DNA of 64,000 nt from Spirochaetota bacterium (GTDB taxonomy: Bacteria > Spirochaetota > UBA4802 > JAFGDQ01): the NCBI GenBank assembly GCA_034190085.1, contig JAXHTS010000052.1, positions 1 through 64,000 on the forward strand. The letters are read 5' to 3'. Both the position numbers and the translations under genes were made by a program. Under the pieces are notes generated by a model. It searched no databases, was not told the origin of the DNA, and saw nothing but the letters and a program-made list of their open reading frames with translations. This document shows, one piece after another, positions 1-9,000 of this stretch; the stretch's first letter is position 1, and each line of letters begins with the position of its first letter.

Positions 1-125
1 CTGGTGATGAATCTTGAAAGGAAGCTAAGGCTTCTTTTTGCCCAAATTTTACTGCGTCACATGAGACGATGTGAATGTGGAGTGTTCCCTGTATAGTCTA
101 AATATCTACTTTTCCAGGAAGCCTT
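1..125 (+). mobile_element. Right end of an IS5-like insertion sequence (transposase C-terminus plus terminal repeat)
   Basis: The first 96 bases read, in frame 1, as the last 31 codons of a transposase (LVMNLERKLRLLFAQILL, then a stop at 94-96). The same text recurs at 24035-24090 inside the fuller IS5-like element at 23320-24157. The copy ends with the same terminal repeat, reading TTTTCCAGGAAGCCTT at 110-125, the complement of the left-end repeat at 23320. The rest of the element lies upstream of the window. The last residues differ from the 24 kb copy, so the two copies have diverged. Confidence 0.75.
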
Positions 126-460
126 ATTTAGAAAATGTAAGCATGCTTTTTTTAACTCAAGAAATGTTTCGTAATATTTGTTATAATGGATAATCTTATG
201 AAGAAATTTCCATAATCGTTCTATAAGATTTAGATTTGGCGAATATGGCGGTAAAAAAAAGTGTAGAAAACTGGATATTTAATTCTATGATTACTTGTTG
301 GAAAGATTATCTGGTTTCGATATAATACCTCAATTGTCAGAAATTATCCGTGAACAAATTCTTGGTAGTACATAATATCTATGCTTATAGTAGCACCATG
401 AAGGGCAAAAAGAGGAACGGTAATTAATTTTATTTTGCCTACTACTTCTTGATAAGTTAC
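126..460 (-). pseudogene. Decayed IS630-family transposase fragment, truncated by the IS5-like end
   Basis: Read on the minus strand, about 141-265 encode FLPPYSPNLNLIERLWKF followed by LHKIIHYNKYYETF. This is the typical IS630-family C-terminal block (PPYSPxLNPIExxW) around the last catalytic acidic residue. Further upstream on the same strand (about 345-460) come pieces such as PLFALHGATISIDIMYY, which fit the preceding part of the DDE core. Stops and frame changes separate the pieces. The reading frame is cut off exactly where the IS5-like terminal repeat begins at 125, so the IS5-like copy appears to have landed in or beside it. It is not functional. Confidence 0.65.
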
Positions 461-490
461 AAAATATTATGATGTTTTAATTAAAAAATA

Positions 491-518
491 TTGACAATTT
501 ACTAAAATTAAAATAGTG
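491..518 (+). promoter_or_regulatory. Probable sigma-70 type promoter of the polysaccharide-island regulator
   Basis: A perfect TTGACA -35 box at 491-496 is followed after 16 bases by AATAGT (513-518), which matches 4 of 6 positions of TATAAT. The next 15 bases are a perfect palindrome, and the MarR-type gene starts at 571. Transcription would begin at about 525, inside the palindrome. Confidence 0.45.
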
Positions 519-519
519 T

Positions 520-534
520 GTTCAATGATTGAAC
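520..534. promoter_or_regulatory. Palindromic operator candidate at the transcription start
   Basis: GTTCAATGATTGAAC is a perfect inverted repeat (7-base arms around one G). It sits directly after the -10 box and 36 bases before the start codon of a winged-helix regulator. The position suggests autoregulation by the downstream protein; that is inferred, not shown. Confidence 0.5.
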
Positions 535-570
535 GTTTCCATGAAAATTATCAATTCATATTCATAATTA

Positions 571-900
571 ATGAAAAATCATGAAAATATAGAGGACATC
601 TATAAGATAATAAAAGAGATTGAGAGTGATGACTTTACTACGCAGCGCTCTATTGCAGATAATCTTGGGTATAGTCTTGGCAAGGTGAATTATCTAATAA
701 AATCTCTTGTAGACAAGGGTGTTATTAAGCTTGAGAATTTTAAAAATAGCAATAATAAATTAGCTTACAGATATATATTAACACCTGTCGGCATTAAAGA
801 AAAGATGAAGATTACTCGTGAATATTTGCGCAGAAAGGAAGAGGAGTATGAGGTGATGAGAAGTGAGATTGAGGAACTGAGGAGAGAAGTGGAGATTTGA
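571..900 (+). CDS. MarR-family, EPS-associated winged-helix transcriptional regulator
   Basis: A 109-residue protein with a winged helix-turn-helix over about residues 20-80. Motifs are TTQRSIADNLGYSLGKVNY (recognition helix), DKGVIKLENFKNS and the wing LAYRYILTPVGI. A charged helix with coiled-coil character (EEEYEVMRSEIEELRREVE) closes the protein and probably dimerises it. The pattern SLGKVNY...NFKNSxNKLxYxYxLTPxGI is characteristic of the MarR-like proteins found at the head of exopolysaccharide loci. No good Shine-Dalgarno precedes the ATG. The upstream ATG at 541 opens only an 8-codon frame. The gene stands first in the island behind its own promoter and palindrome, so it probably controls this locus. 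Confidence 0.85.
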   Translation: MKNHENIEDIYKIIKEIESDDFTTQRSIADNLGYSLGKVNYLIKSLVDKGVIKLENFKNSNNKLAYRYILTPVGIKEKMKITREYLRRKEEEYEVMRSEIEELRREVEI

Positions 901-1108
901 TATTATATATTAGTATTTATAAAAGTGATAGCAAAAGTAATGTATAATCATTCATAAACTATAATTATCTTGTCTCATATCAATAAATATAGTCTAGGGA
1001 ATGGTATTATAGTATAAAATTTATATGATAAAAATAAAATCAAAATAAAGTATCTGTCTTTAATAAATAAATACAAAACATCTTAACTAATGATTTAAAG
1101 TTTCAAAA

Positions 1109-2587
1109 TTGGAGAAAATAATAAAATCATTCATAAATACGAAACTAAATATATCAATTCAGAAGTTCATAGGAGATGGAAATACTCTTAAAGTAAAAGT
1201 AACAAAAGGATTTTATTGGTTATTTCTACTGCAACTTTTAAACAAAGGTCTTGGATTTATTAAGACGATTATTTTAGCTCGACTTCTTGCTCCAGAACAC
1301 TTTGGTTTAATTGGAATAGCGTCAATAGTTATAAGCTTTCTTGAGTTGTTCTCCGAGACGGGCTTTAGAAGTGCTTTGATTCAGAATCAATCAATTGATG
1401 AGAATTATTTAAATACTGGTTGGACAGTATCAATTATCAGGGGTTTAATTTTATTTCTCATTTTATTTTTATCTGCCCCACTAGTTAGTGATTTTTTTGA
1501 AGTCGCTGAATCTAAGCTTATAATACAAGCAATGTCCTTTAATTTTATTATTAAAAGTTTTAGGAATATAGGAATAATATTATTTTCAAAAAACTTAAAT
1601 TTCAAAAAGAGTTTTATTTTTGAAATTATCAGCATTATACCGAATATCGGAATTACAATTTTATTAGCATTTATACTAAGAAATGAATGGGCTATTGTCT
1701 GGGGAACACTTATAACAACTATGATAACAACAACAGCATCTTTTATGATACATCCATACAAGCCAAAATTTAGGCTTGACCTTGAGAAAGCTAAACAATT
1801 ATTTCGCTATGGTAAGTGGATTTTATTAACTGGTATAGTAATATTTCTATCGAAAGAGGGTGATAAAATTGTAATAACTAAAATATTAGGAGTAACAAGC
1901 TTAGGAATATATATAATGGCTAACCGAATTGCTGAATATATTGCAACATTTAATAAAATTATTCAAAAGGTCATGTTCCCTGCCTATTCAACAATTCAGA
2001 TGGATGTATTACGACTAAAAAAAATATATTTACAAATTTTATCAATTATAGCTTTAATATGCATTCCCTTTGTTGGTGGGCTTATCATATTAGCTCCTTC
2101 GTTTGTAGAACTATTGTTGGGGAAAAAATGGATATTAGCTGTAACCCCAATACAGATTATCTCAATAGCAATTTTAATAAAAATCTTTACTGATTCCAGT
2201 GCTTCATTATTTAACGCATTTGGTAAACCAAAAATAACTTTTTTAATGGTAACATCGAGGGTAATTATATTATTTTTGGTAATAGTTCCACTTACAAATC
2301 AATATAATATAACTGGTACAGCTATTGGACTTCTGATATCTACAGCAAGTACAACTATAATCTGGTTTATTTATTTATATAAGATATTTACAGTCAAGAT
2401 TAATGAACTAAAATTTATTATATATCCATTATTCAATACATTGATTATGGTATTAGGAATATATTATTTAACATCGATTATCGCAATATCAAACTTATTT
2501 ATATTTTTCATATCTGTCTTAATCGGAGGATTCATATATGTGTTACTATCAATAATAATGTATAAATTACAGATTATAAAAATATAG
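1109..2587 (+). CDS. Wzx-like polysaccharide flippase (MOP superfamily)
   Basis: This 492-residue protein is hydrophobic throughout and probably has 12-14 membrane helices. The early motif ARLLAPEHFGLIGIA is typical of WzxC/RfbX-type exporters, as are SETGFRSALIQN and the later loops with TDSSASLFNAFGKP. Such proteins flip undecaprenyl-linked oligosaccharide repeat units across the inner membrane for Wzy-dependent assembly. The start is uncertain: the frame opens with TTG at 1109, there is no ATG until about residue 140, and the preceding stop is close. With the Wzy-like protein at 19990 it defines a Wzx/Wzy pathway. Confidence 0.85.
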   Translation: MEKIIKSFINTKLNISIQKFIGDGNTLKVKVTKGFYWLFLLQLLNKGLGFIKTIILARLLAPEHFGLIGIASIVISFLELFSETGFRSALIQNQSIDENYLNTGWTVSIIRGLILFLILFLSAPLVSDFFEVAESKLIIQAMSFNFIIKSFRNIGIILFSKNLNFKKSFIFEIISIIPNIGITILLAFILRNEWAIVWGTLITTMITTTASFMIHPYKPKFRLDLEKAKQLFRYGKWILLTGIVIFLSKEGDKIVITKILGVTSLGIYIMANRIAEYIATFNKIIQKVMFPAYSTIQMDVLRLKKIYLQILSIIALICIPFVGGLIILAPSFVELLLGKKWILAVTPIQIISIAILIKIFTDSSASLFNAFGKPKITFLMVTSRVIILFLVIVPLTNQYNITGTAIGLLISTASTTIIWFIYLYKIFTVKINELKFIIYPLFNTLIMVLGIYYLTSIIAISNLFIFFISVLIGGFIYVLLSIIMYKLQIIKI

Positions 2588-2757
2588 TAAAGCATTATAA
2601 AAGCAGTAACAAATTTGATGAATAAATAATATGAAATTGATGTATTGAGAATAAACAGTAACATACAATAAATAAAATTTTATACACAGAATTATTGAGT
2701 GCTGGCAATTTTAATTAAAATAGTTTTCAATAGTGAAATTGTAAAAAGTATAAAAAT

Positions 2758-3654
2758 ATGAATCCTAAAAAAGTAAGCAAACTATTCGATAATAAACCTT
2801 CACGAATATCAATTTTATCTCCATCTGATACAGATTCAAATCTATACCGACAAATGCAATGGGGTGACTACTGGGTAAAATATGAGCTTACTAAAGCTTT
2901 GGGGCAATTAGGATATCTTGTAACAAACGATAAACCAAATATTATTATTCATTTATTCGGATCTCATATGAAATTGCCCAAAAATGCGTTTAAAATTATC
3001 TGGATATATAGTCATCCTGAAAAAGTTGATGATAACCTATTAAAAAGATATGATAAAATATTTTGTTTATCTTCCTCATTTAACAAAAAAATTGAAGAAA
3101 TGGGATTTGAATCCAACATTTTATTTGGAGCTACTGCTAAAAAATGTTTTCATACTCCTGATAATAGTTTTGATTACGATATCTTTTTTGTAGGAAATAA
3201 TAGAATTGATGGGATAAGGCAAATTGTGCAGGATATAGGAAAGACTAAATATAACTTTAAAGTATGGGGAACAAGATGGGAAAATAGAATTAATAGTCAA
3301 TATATTGGTGGACAATATATTGACTATACAAATCTTAATGAGTATTATGCAAAGTCAAAAGTCAGCTTAAACGATCACAGCGATGAAATGAGAAAAGAGG
3401 GTTTTGTTGCTGTACGTATCTTTGATATTTTAGCTAGTGGAGGATTTTGTATTTCTGATCTTAATCATGGTATTGATGAATTATTTAGAGGAACAGTTCC
3501 GCAATATGAATCTCCTACTCATTTGAAAAATTTGATCAATTTCTATATTGAAAATGACAAGGAACGCCAAGAACTTATGCTCCAAGGAAGGGAAATAGCT
3601 TCCAATTACACATGGGATAAAGTTGCAAAATCTCTTATCTCTTCGTTTTTATAA
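2758..3654 (+). CDS. CgeB-like glycosyltransferase (GT-B fold, family 1 type)
   Basis: The 298-residue soluble protein has an N-terminal domain with IIIHLFGSHMKLP and IIWIYSHPEKVDD. Its C-terminal half has GFVAVRIFDILASGGFCISD and closes with NYTWDKVAKSLI. This layout (a GFxxxRxFDilAsGgf block, then an ASNxTW end) is typical of CgeB-like, spore-coat related glycosyltransferases. The gene at 5039 is a relative with the same terminal HTWDKRIEEMI pattern. The sugar donor and acceptor cannot be read from the sequence. Confidence 0.75.
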   Translation: MNPKKVSKLFDNKPSRISILSPSDTDSNLYRQMQWGDYWVKYELTKALGQLGYLVTNDKPNIIIHLFGSHMKLPKNAFKIIWIYSHPEKVDDNLLKRYDKIFCLSSSFNKKIEEMGFESNILFGATAKKCFHTPDNSFDYDIFFVGNNRIDGIRQIVQDIGKTKYNFKVWGTRWENRINSQYIGGQYIDYTNLNEYYAKSKVSLNDHSDEMRKEGFVAVRIFDILASGGFCISDLNHGIDELFRGTVPQYESPTHLKNLINFYIENDKERQELMLQGREIASNYTWDKVAKSLISSFL

Positions 3655-3695
3655 ATTTTTAAATTAATAGAATCATTAGTATAGGGAGTGAATAA

Positions 3696-4382
3696 ATGAA
3701 TATAGTATCATTAATTAATCGCATTATAGAAAAAAATAAGAATGGATCGGCTTGGGAGTTATGGCAAAATAAATGGGATGATAATAAAGTCGATAGAATT
3801 TGGGGTGAAAAATTAAGAAATGAAGATTGGGAAAAAGATCCAACCTATAAGCTAATAGCAGAGAAGTGTGTAAAAAACGGAACAAATATTCTTGATATCG
3901 GATCAGGGGGAGGAGTGCAATATAGAGCAATAAAAGAATATGCTGATAGGATATCTTATACTGGTTTAGATATAACTCCAAGGCATATTGAATTTTCACG
4001 AAAAATGTTCCCAGAAGCAAGGTTTGAATTAGGAGATGCTGCAAATTTACCTTTTAATGATAAAGAATTCGATGTATCTATTATTAGACATGTCATTGAA
4101 CATCATCCAAAAGATAAAGCAGAAAAGATTCTTGCCGAATCTTTAAGAGTCAGTAAAAATTGTGTGTTGATTCTATTTTTTATTCCCCCTATTGAAATGC
4201 AAGAGGATATAATTATAAAGAGAAAAAAATCTGGTTTTTTTCTCAATACTTACAACAGAGATTTTATTATTAACACAATAAAAATGAACGTAAAGAACCC
4301 AAAAATCAACCAAGAAATGATTTTTAAAACTGAATCATCACCTGCTCTTTCAGATCAAGAATTATATATTATTAAATTATGA
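3696..4382 (+). CDS. Class I SAM-dependent methyltransferase
   Basis: A 228-residue protein with the Rossmann methyltransferase motif I ILDIGSGGGVQY (about residues 65-76), TGLDITP at the acidic end of strand 2, and FELGDAANLPFNDKEFDVS followed by RHVIEHH. This is the methyltransferase 11 arrangement. AGGGAG lies a good distance before the ATG, one of the few clear ribosome sites in this part of the island. It probably methylates a sugar or a glycan terminus; the substrate is unknown. Confidence 0.8.
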   Translation: MNIVSLINRIIEKNKNGSAWELWQNKWDDNKVDRIWGEKLRNEDWEKDPTYKLIAEKCVKNGTNILDIGSGGGVQYRAIKEYADRISYTGLDITPRHIEFSRKMFPEARFELGDAANLPFNDKEFDVSIIRHVIEHHPKDKAEKILAESLRVSKNCVLILFFIPPIEMQEDIIIKRKKSGFFLNTYNRDFIINTIKMNVKNPKINQEMIFKTESSPALSDQELYIIKL

Positions 4383-4400
4383 ATATGTTAATTTTATTTC

Positions 4401-5039
4401 ATGATAAAATATTTAATGAAATTAATTAAAAAGGCTGCGAAAAGGTTATATCAAGTTCCAATTATTAAACATATTTATATAGCTCTCTTTAACGCTTTTT
4501 CAATAAAAAAAATAAAAAAAATCAATACTTTAAAGTTACACCTTGGTTGTGGATCAGTTAAATTAGATGGATTTATTAATATTGATATTGAAAATTGGGC
4601 TGGAAAATGTGATCTCATTATGGACTGTGTTAAATTAAAAAAGATTAAATCAAAATCTGTCGATTATATCTTTACTCATGCCTTATTGGAACATATACCA
4701 CCATACAAAACTTCTGATACGCTTATAGCATGGAATAGAGTGTTAAAAATAGGTGGAATAATTCTAATAGAAGTACCTGATCTTGAAAGAATATTTGAAG
4801 ATTGGTTAGTTAAAGGGATACTTTCTGAAAAAGAAGCAATAAATAATATTTTTGGAGGAAATAAAAAAGAAAAAGACAAATATTCAGCTCAAGATCATTT
4901 GACTGGATTTACATATACTCGACTGTGCAATTTCTTAAAGGAATGCGGTTTTAACAATTTCAAAAGGATTGAACATGATATATATCACCATATTTTGTGT
5001 ATCCAAGCAATGAAAGTAAAAGATGTAGGCAAGAATTGA
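4401..5039 (+). CDS. SAM-dependent methyltransferase (short COG4627-like type)
   Basis: The 212-residue protein has a basic N-terminal stretch and then LHLGCGSVKLDGFINIDI (about residues 46-63). This form of motif I is seen in the predicted methyltransferases that sit among glycosyltransferases. FTHALLEHIP and WNRVLKIGGIILIEVPD form the later motifs. No Shine-Dalgarno is visible. The stop codon shares its last base with the start of the next gene, so the two are translationally coupled. The substrate is unknown. Confidence 0.75.
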   Translation: MIKYLMKLIKKAAKRLYQVPIIKHIYIALFNAFSIKKIKKINTLKLHLGCGSVKLDGFINIDIENWAGKCDLIMDCVKLKKIKSKSVDYIFTHALLEHIPPYKTSDTLIAWNRVLKIGGIILIEVPDLERIFEDWLVKGILSEKEAINNIFGGNKKEKDKYSAQDHLTGFTYTRLCNFLKECGFNNFKRIEHDIYHHILCIQAMKVKDVGKN

Positions 5040-6034
5040 TGAATTTTAAAGTGTTGTACGTTGATACGATTTCAGAACCACAAGCGCAAATAAATGTTGA
5101 AGGTATTTCTTCAGCTTATAATAAAATAGTAAAGTTAATAAAATTCGATTATCGTAAGATAGCAAAGTATTTTGGAAAGCAGATAATGAATACATCCCTT
5201 TATATAGTTGCAAAAATAACAAGACCGAATTTAATACATATTGGGAAAGGTGAAACAATACAAGGGGATACTATAAAAATAATAAAAAAAAATTCTAAAT
5301 GCAAAGTAATACATTTTTATGGCGATTTCCGAAATACTCCTCAACCTTACGTTATTGATATTGGCAAATACGCTGATATAACATTATTGTATCATAAAGA
5401 TCAAAGAATAATTAAGCAGCACCACGATTTGGGAGTAAAAAATATCGGTTTCTGGTGGGTTGGATCAGATCCAGATATTTATAGACCGATTCAATTAGAA
5501 AAAAAATACGATGTTGTTTTTTTTGGAAACAATGCCGACTTTTTACCAGGACATGAAGAAAGAAGAAATTTAATTAAGGCAATTGCTGAAAGTGGAATTA
5601 CAATACATATTTTTGGAAACAACTGGGATTTATTTACAGATCACCAAAACATTGTATTGCATAATTTTGTTGTAAGTAAAGAATTTGTCGATACATGTTC
5701 AAAGGCAAAGATTACTTTAGGGTATAATGCAGTAAATGATGTTTATTATTATGCCTCTTGGCGCAGACCTTTTAACTGTATGGCATGTGGTGCGTTTCAT
5801 CTTACAAAATATTTCCCAGGTATAGAAGAGGTCTTTGAAACAAAAAAACATCTTGTTTGGTTTGATACAATCAATGAAGCTGTAGAGTTAATTCATTTTT
5901 ATCTTAATAATTCTGAAGAGAGAGAAAATATTGCACAAAATGGAAGAGAAGAAATAATCAACAATCATACTTGGGATAAACGGATTGAAGAAATGATTAA
6001 TATATATAAATCAATAGGTGGCGAAATAAAATGA
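5039..6034 (+). CDS. CgeB-like glycosyltransferase
   Basis: A protein of 331 residues from the ATG at 5039. The open frame extends 14 codons upstream, but this ATG overlaps the preceding stop by one base (TGATG), the usual coupled arrangement. Features include IHIGKGETIQGDT, FYGDFRNTPQPYV, WVGSDPDIYRPI, VVFFGNNADFLPG and a C-terminal AGC-containing block YASWRRPFNCMACGAFHL. It closes with NNHTWDKRIEEMI. The arrangement matches the gene at 2758, so the two are probably paralogous transferases adding successive residues. Confidence 0.75.
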   Translation: MNFKVLYVDTISEPQAQINVEGISSAYNKIVKLIKFDYRKIAKYFGKQIMNTSLYIVAKITRPNLIHIGKGETIQGDTIKIIKKNSKCKVIHFYGDFRNTPQPYVIDIGKYADITLLYHKDQRIIKQHHDLGVKNIGFWWVGSDPDIYRPIQLEKKYDVVFFGNNADFLPGHEERRNLIKAIAESGITIHIFGNNWDLFTDHQNIVLHNFVVSKEFVDTCSKAKITLGYNAVNDVYYYASWRRPFNCMACGAFHLTKYFPGIEEVFETKKHLVWFDTINEAVELIHFYLNNSEERENIAQNGREEIINNHTWDKRIEEMINIYKSIGGEIK

Positions 6035-7143
6035 TACAAGTATTTAAACCATATTATAATGAAGAAGAGATAAATGCTGTGAGTGAAGTAATACGATCAG
6101 GATGGGTCGGTCTTGGTCCGAAAACAGCAGAATTTGAAAGAGAATTTGCAAAATACTGTAATGTTAAATATTGTATAGGTCTAAATTCATGCACAGCGGC
6201 TCTTGATATGGCAATGAAGCTTCTTGGTGTTAATCATGGAGATGAAGTTATTGTACCAACAATGACTTTTGTTTCTTCAGCTCATTGTGTTGTTTATAAT
6301 CTTGCAACACCTATTTTTGTAGATATTGATGAAGATACATTAAATATCGATATAGAGGATGTTGCTCGTAAAATTTCACCAAGAACTAAAGCAATTATTC
6401 CTGTACATTATAGTGGTAGACCTGTTGATATTGATAAATTAAAGGAAATAGCAGGTAATATCCCCATAGTTGAGGATTGTGCGCATGCTTCTGGAGCAAA
6501 ATATAAAGGTAAACCAGTTGGAGGATTAGGTGACATCGGATGTTTTAGTTTTCATGCAGTTAAAAATCTGGCAATGGGAGAAGGTGGCGCAATTACCTTA
6601 AATGATGAAAATTTGGCTAATAGAGCCAAGAGAAATAGATGGTTAGGAATCGACAAAGGTACGTGGGATAGGACAAAATTAGATAGAAGTTATTGGTGGG
6701 AATATAGTGTAGATGAGATTGGTCTTAAATCCCATCTCAATGATATTTCTGCAGCAATTGGGTTAGTCCAATTAAAAAAATTAGAAAAAGGGAATAAAAG
6801 AAGAAAAGAAATTATTGATATGTATAGGGAAGGATTGAGGGATTTAGAAGAGATAAAGATGCCCCCAGAAGATAATGAAGTTTTTAATTCATCATGGCAT
6901 CTATGTGAAATTAAAGCTCAAAACCGTAATGAATTAAGTGTTTTCCTTCAAGAAAAAAAGATAAATACAGGTGTGCATTACAAGCCAATTCATTTGTATC
7001 GTTGTTATGGGAATCGAACAAGCTTGCCGAAAGCAGAAAAAATTTTTCAAATGATTATCACCCTACCTTTATATCCTGATTTAACAAATAATGAAGTACA
7101 ATACATTATTGATACAATTAAAAAATTTTATAACAATAAGTAA
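6031..7143 (+). CDS. DegT/DnrJ/EryC1/StrS family sugar aminotransferase
   Basis: The 370-residue PLP enzyme has family motifs GLNSCTAALDMAMKLLGV, DEVIVPTMTFVSSAHCV, PIVEDCAHASGA and FSFHAVKNLAMGEGG. Lys178 (in HAVKN) is the expected internal aldimine lysine, and EDCAH supplies the cofactor-binding Asp. These enzymes aminate keto-sugar nucleotides using glutamate. It overlaps the preceding gene by ATGA. With Gmd-like enzymes in the same island it could be a GDP-perosamine synthase, but substrate choice (GDP- or dTDP-sugar) cannot be decided from sequence alone. The next gene is an N-acetyltransferase. Confidence 0.88.
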   Translation: MIQVFKPYYNEEEINAVSEVIRSGWVGLGPKTAEFEREFAKYCNVKYCIGLNSCTAALDMAMKLLGVNHGDEVIVPTMTFVSSAHCVVYNLATPIFVDIDEDTLNIDIEDVARKISPRTKAIIPVHYSGRPVDIDKLKEIAGNIPIVEDCAHASGAKYKGKPVGGLGDIGCFSFHAVKNLAMGEGGAITLNDENLANRAKRNRWLGIDKGTWDRTKLDRSYWWEYSVDEIGLKSHLNDISAAIGLVQLKKLEKGNKRRKEIIDMYREGLRDLEEIKMPPEDNEVFNSSWHLCEIKAQNRNELSVFLQEKKINTGVHYKPIHLYRCYGNRTSLPKAEKIFQMIITLPLYPDLTNNEVQYIIDTIKKFYNNK

Positions 7144-7145
7144 GT

Positions 7146-7808
7146 ATGAATTCTTTAGAAATAATAAGTAATCTAAAAAATGGTAAGATATTAAATAATA
7201 ATTTTCTAAGAGCATACGACAATGAGAATAATCTTTATTATTTACGTCCTGTCAAGATTGGAATTGATGATGCGAGGAACATGTCGAGATGGCGAAGAGA
7301 TTTTTCTAAATCATTTTTATCATGGATAGAGCCTGACGAAAACGAGGTATTGAATTGGCTTCAATCTTATAAAGATAAGAATAATGATATAATTTTCATT
7401 ATTGAATCTGAACATAATATATCAATAGGACAAATATCAATTTACAATTTAAATCCACTTACAAAACAAGCAGAATTTGGGAGAATTATCCATGATAAAA
7501 ATTGCAAATCAAAAGGTATTATGACATCCGCTTCAAAAACTTTAATAAAATGGGCTTTTGAAAATTTATCCCTAGAAAAGCTATCGTTAGAAGTATTTGT
7601 AGATAATAAATCTGCAATATTGCTCTATAAAAGATTAGGATTTATTATTGATAGCATATCAGTTTATTATAAAACTATCACAATTGATGATGTAGTTACA
7701 TGGAGAAGATTTGATGAAATTACTAAATATCCAAAAAATTCCCAACAAGGTGAATTTCGAGAAGTATATGAGATGAGTATTAATAAACAAATATTTAAAC
7801 AGAATTAA
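7146..7808 (+). CDS. GNAT-family N-acetyltransferase, probably acting on an amino sugar
   Basis: The protein has 220 residues. It has YYLRPVKIGIDDARNMSRWR near the start, IGQISIYNLNP (beta 4 area), the acetyl-CoA region CKSKGIMTSASKTLIKWAF, and VFVDNKSAILLYKRLGF typical of RimJ/PseH-like GNAT proteins. It begins two bases after the DegT aminotransferase stop. Aminotransferase plus GNAT pairs commonly make N-acylated amino sugars. The donor might be acetyl-CoA or another acyl thioester. Confidence 0.75.
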   Translation: MNSLEIISNLKNGKILNNNFLRAYDNENNLYYLRPVKIGIDDARNMSRWRRDFSKSFLSWIEPDENEVLNWLQSYKDKNNDIIFIIESEHNISIGQISIYNLNPLTKQAEFGRIIHDKNCKSKGIMTSASKTLIKWAFENLSLEKLSLEVFVDNKSAILLYKRLGFIIDSISVYYKTITIDDVVTWRRFDEITKYPKNSQQGEFREVYEMSINKQIFKQN

Positions 7809-7819
7809 ATTTATCTTTT

Positions 7820-8986
7820 ATGGGTAGTAAGGCAATTGTACGAATAGCAAGAATCAAAGACAAAGAAGAAATATTTAATTTTATATCAAAAAACTGGAAG
7901 GAACGATCTCCATATCAGATACCTGAGAGATGGGAATGGTTATTTATAAAAAATCCTTTCATAATAAAGAACTATATTAAATTACCTCTTCCAATTTGGA
8001 TTGCAAAAAAGAATAATCAAATTGTTGGGCATACTGCTGCAATGATAGTTCCTTTGAAATTAGGGAAAAAAATTTACACAGCGTCATGGTCTATTAATAC
8101 GCTTGTTTTATCTGAATTTAGAGGTGAATCAATTGGATACAATTTGCAGAAAGCGAATCAGGAATCAGCGCAAATTTTTATGAGCCTTGGAATGAGTAAG
8201 GCAAATCGAAGCATTAAACATAAGCTTGGCGGAATTGATGGTCCACCAGTGTTTAATTATTTCTTGAGACAAAGATGGACAATTGAAAAAATATCTAATG
8301 CTTTATTAAAACGACTTAATATGTTTAACAAATTTGGGGATTTAATTTTTATATACATAAAAAAATTTAAGATTATAATATTATTACATTATATATTGAA
8401 TCTTCCTTTAAAAATTAGGTTGTTATATTATAAAATAAAAAATTATACAGTTTTGAATAAATCTGGAATAAGTATTAGTGAAATTGAGCGTTTTGCCGAT
8501 TTATTAGATAAAGATTTAATAGGATTAATGAAACCATACAAATTTGCTGTTAATAGAACAAGTGAATACTTAAACTGGAAATTCGTTGATCAACCTCATC
8601 TAGAATATCGTATTTTTTTAGCAACAAAAGGTGAAAATGTTTTAGGTTATACAATAATTAGAGTTGGACAAAAACCTCATGAAAATAATAACGGGATAAT
8701 ACTTGAACTAATGGCAGACCTAAAAGATAATAAGACAATGTATTATCTACTCAATCATGTATTGTCAATTTTTACAGATGCAAAAACAGAATCCTCAATC
8801 ATTTCAACCTCTATAAGTGAAATAGAGAAAGTGATTAAACGATTTGGGTATAAAAAAAGAAGTGAGACAATCCCTGTAATATATATATCAGACGATATTG
8901 AAGAAAAAAAATTATTCCAAGATAAAACATCTTGGCTTTTCAGCTATGGAGATCATGATCTAGACCAGTTCCCAAATATAATATAA
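7820..8986 (+). CDS. GNAT-superfamily acyltransferase, large form
   Basis: A 388-residue protein. The first half has a GNAT-like core: IVRIARIKDKEEIFNFI, IWIAKKNNQIVGHTAAMIVP, SWSINTLVLSEFRGESIGY. The second half has another strand-rich block with YLNWKFVDQPHLEYRIFLA and VLGYTIIRVG. This two-part form is seen in GNAT proteins of polysaccharide loci. There is no Shine-Dalgarno before the ATG. The position between a sugar N-acyltransferase and a deacetylase suggests a role in glycan decoration, but the acceptor is unknown. Confidence 0.6.
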   Translation: MGSKAIVRIARIKDKEEIFNFISKNWKERSPYQIPERWEWLFIKNPFIIKNYIKLPLPIWIAKKNNQIVGHTAAMIVPLKLGKKIYTASWSINTLVLSEFRGESIGYNLQKANQESAQIFMSLGMSKANRSIKHKLGGIDGPPVFNYFLRQRWTIEKISNALLKRLNMFNKFGDLIFIYIKKFKIIILLHYILNLPLKIRLLYYKIKNYTVLNKSGISISEIERFADLLDKDLIGLMKPYKFAVNRTSEYLNWKFVDQPHLEYRIFLATKGENVLGYTIIRVGQKPHENNNGIILELMADLKDNKTMYYLLNHVLSIFTDAKTESSIISTSISEIEKVIKRFGYKKRSETIPVIYISDDIEEKKLFQDKTSWLFSYGDHDLDQFPNII

Positions 8987-9000
8987 AAAAAATTTCAATA

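Noticed and set aside
541-570. Alternative start or leader peptide at the ATG at 541
   Set aside because: It opens only eight codons before TAA and has no ribosome site. The regulator starts at 571.
4997-5038. Upstream start for the CgeB-like glycosyltransferase
   Set aside because: The extra 14 codons lie inside the preceding methyltransferase. The ATG at 5039 overlaps the stop by one base in the usual coupled way and gives a normal N-terminus.
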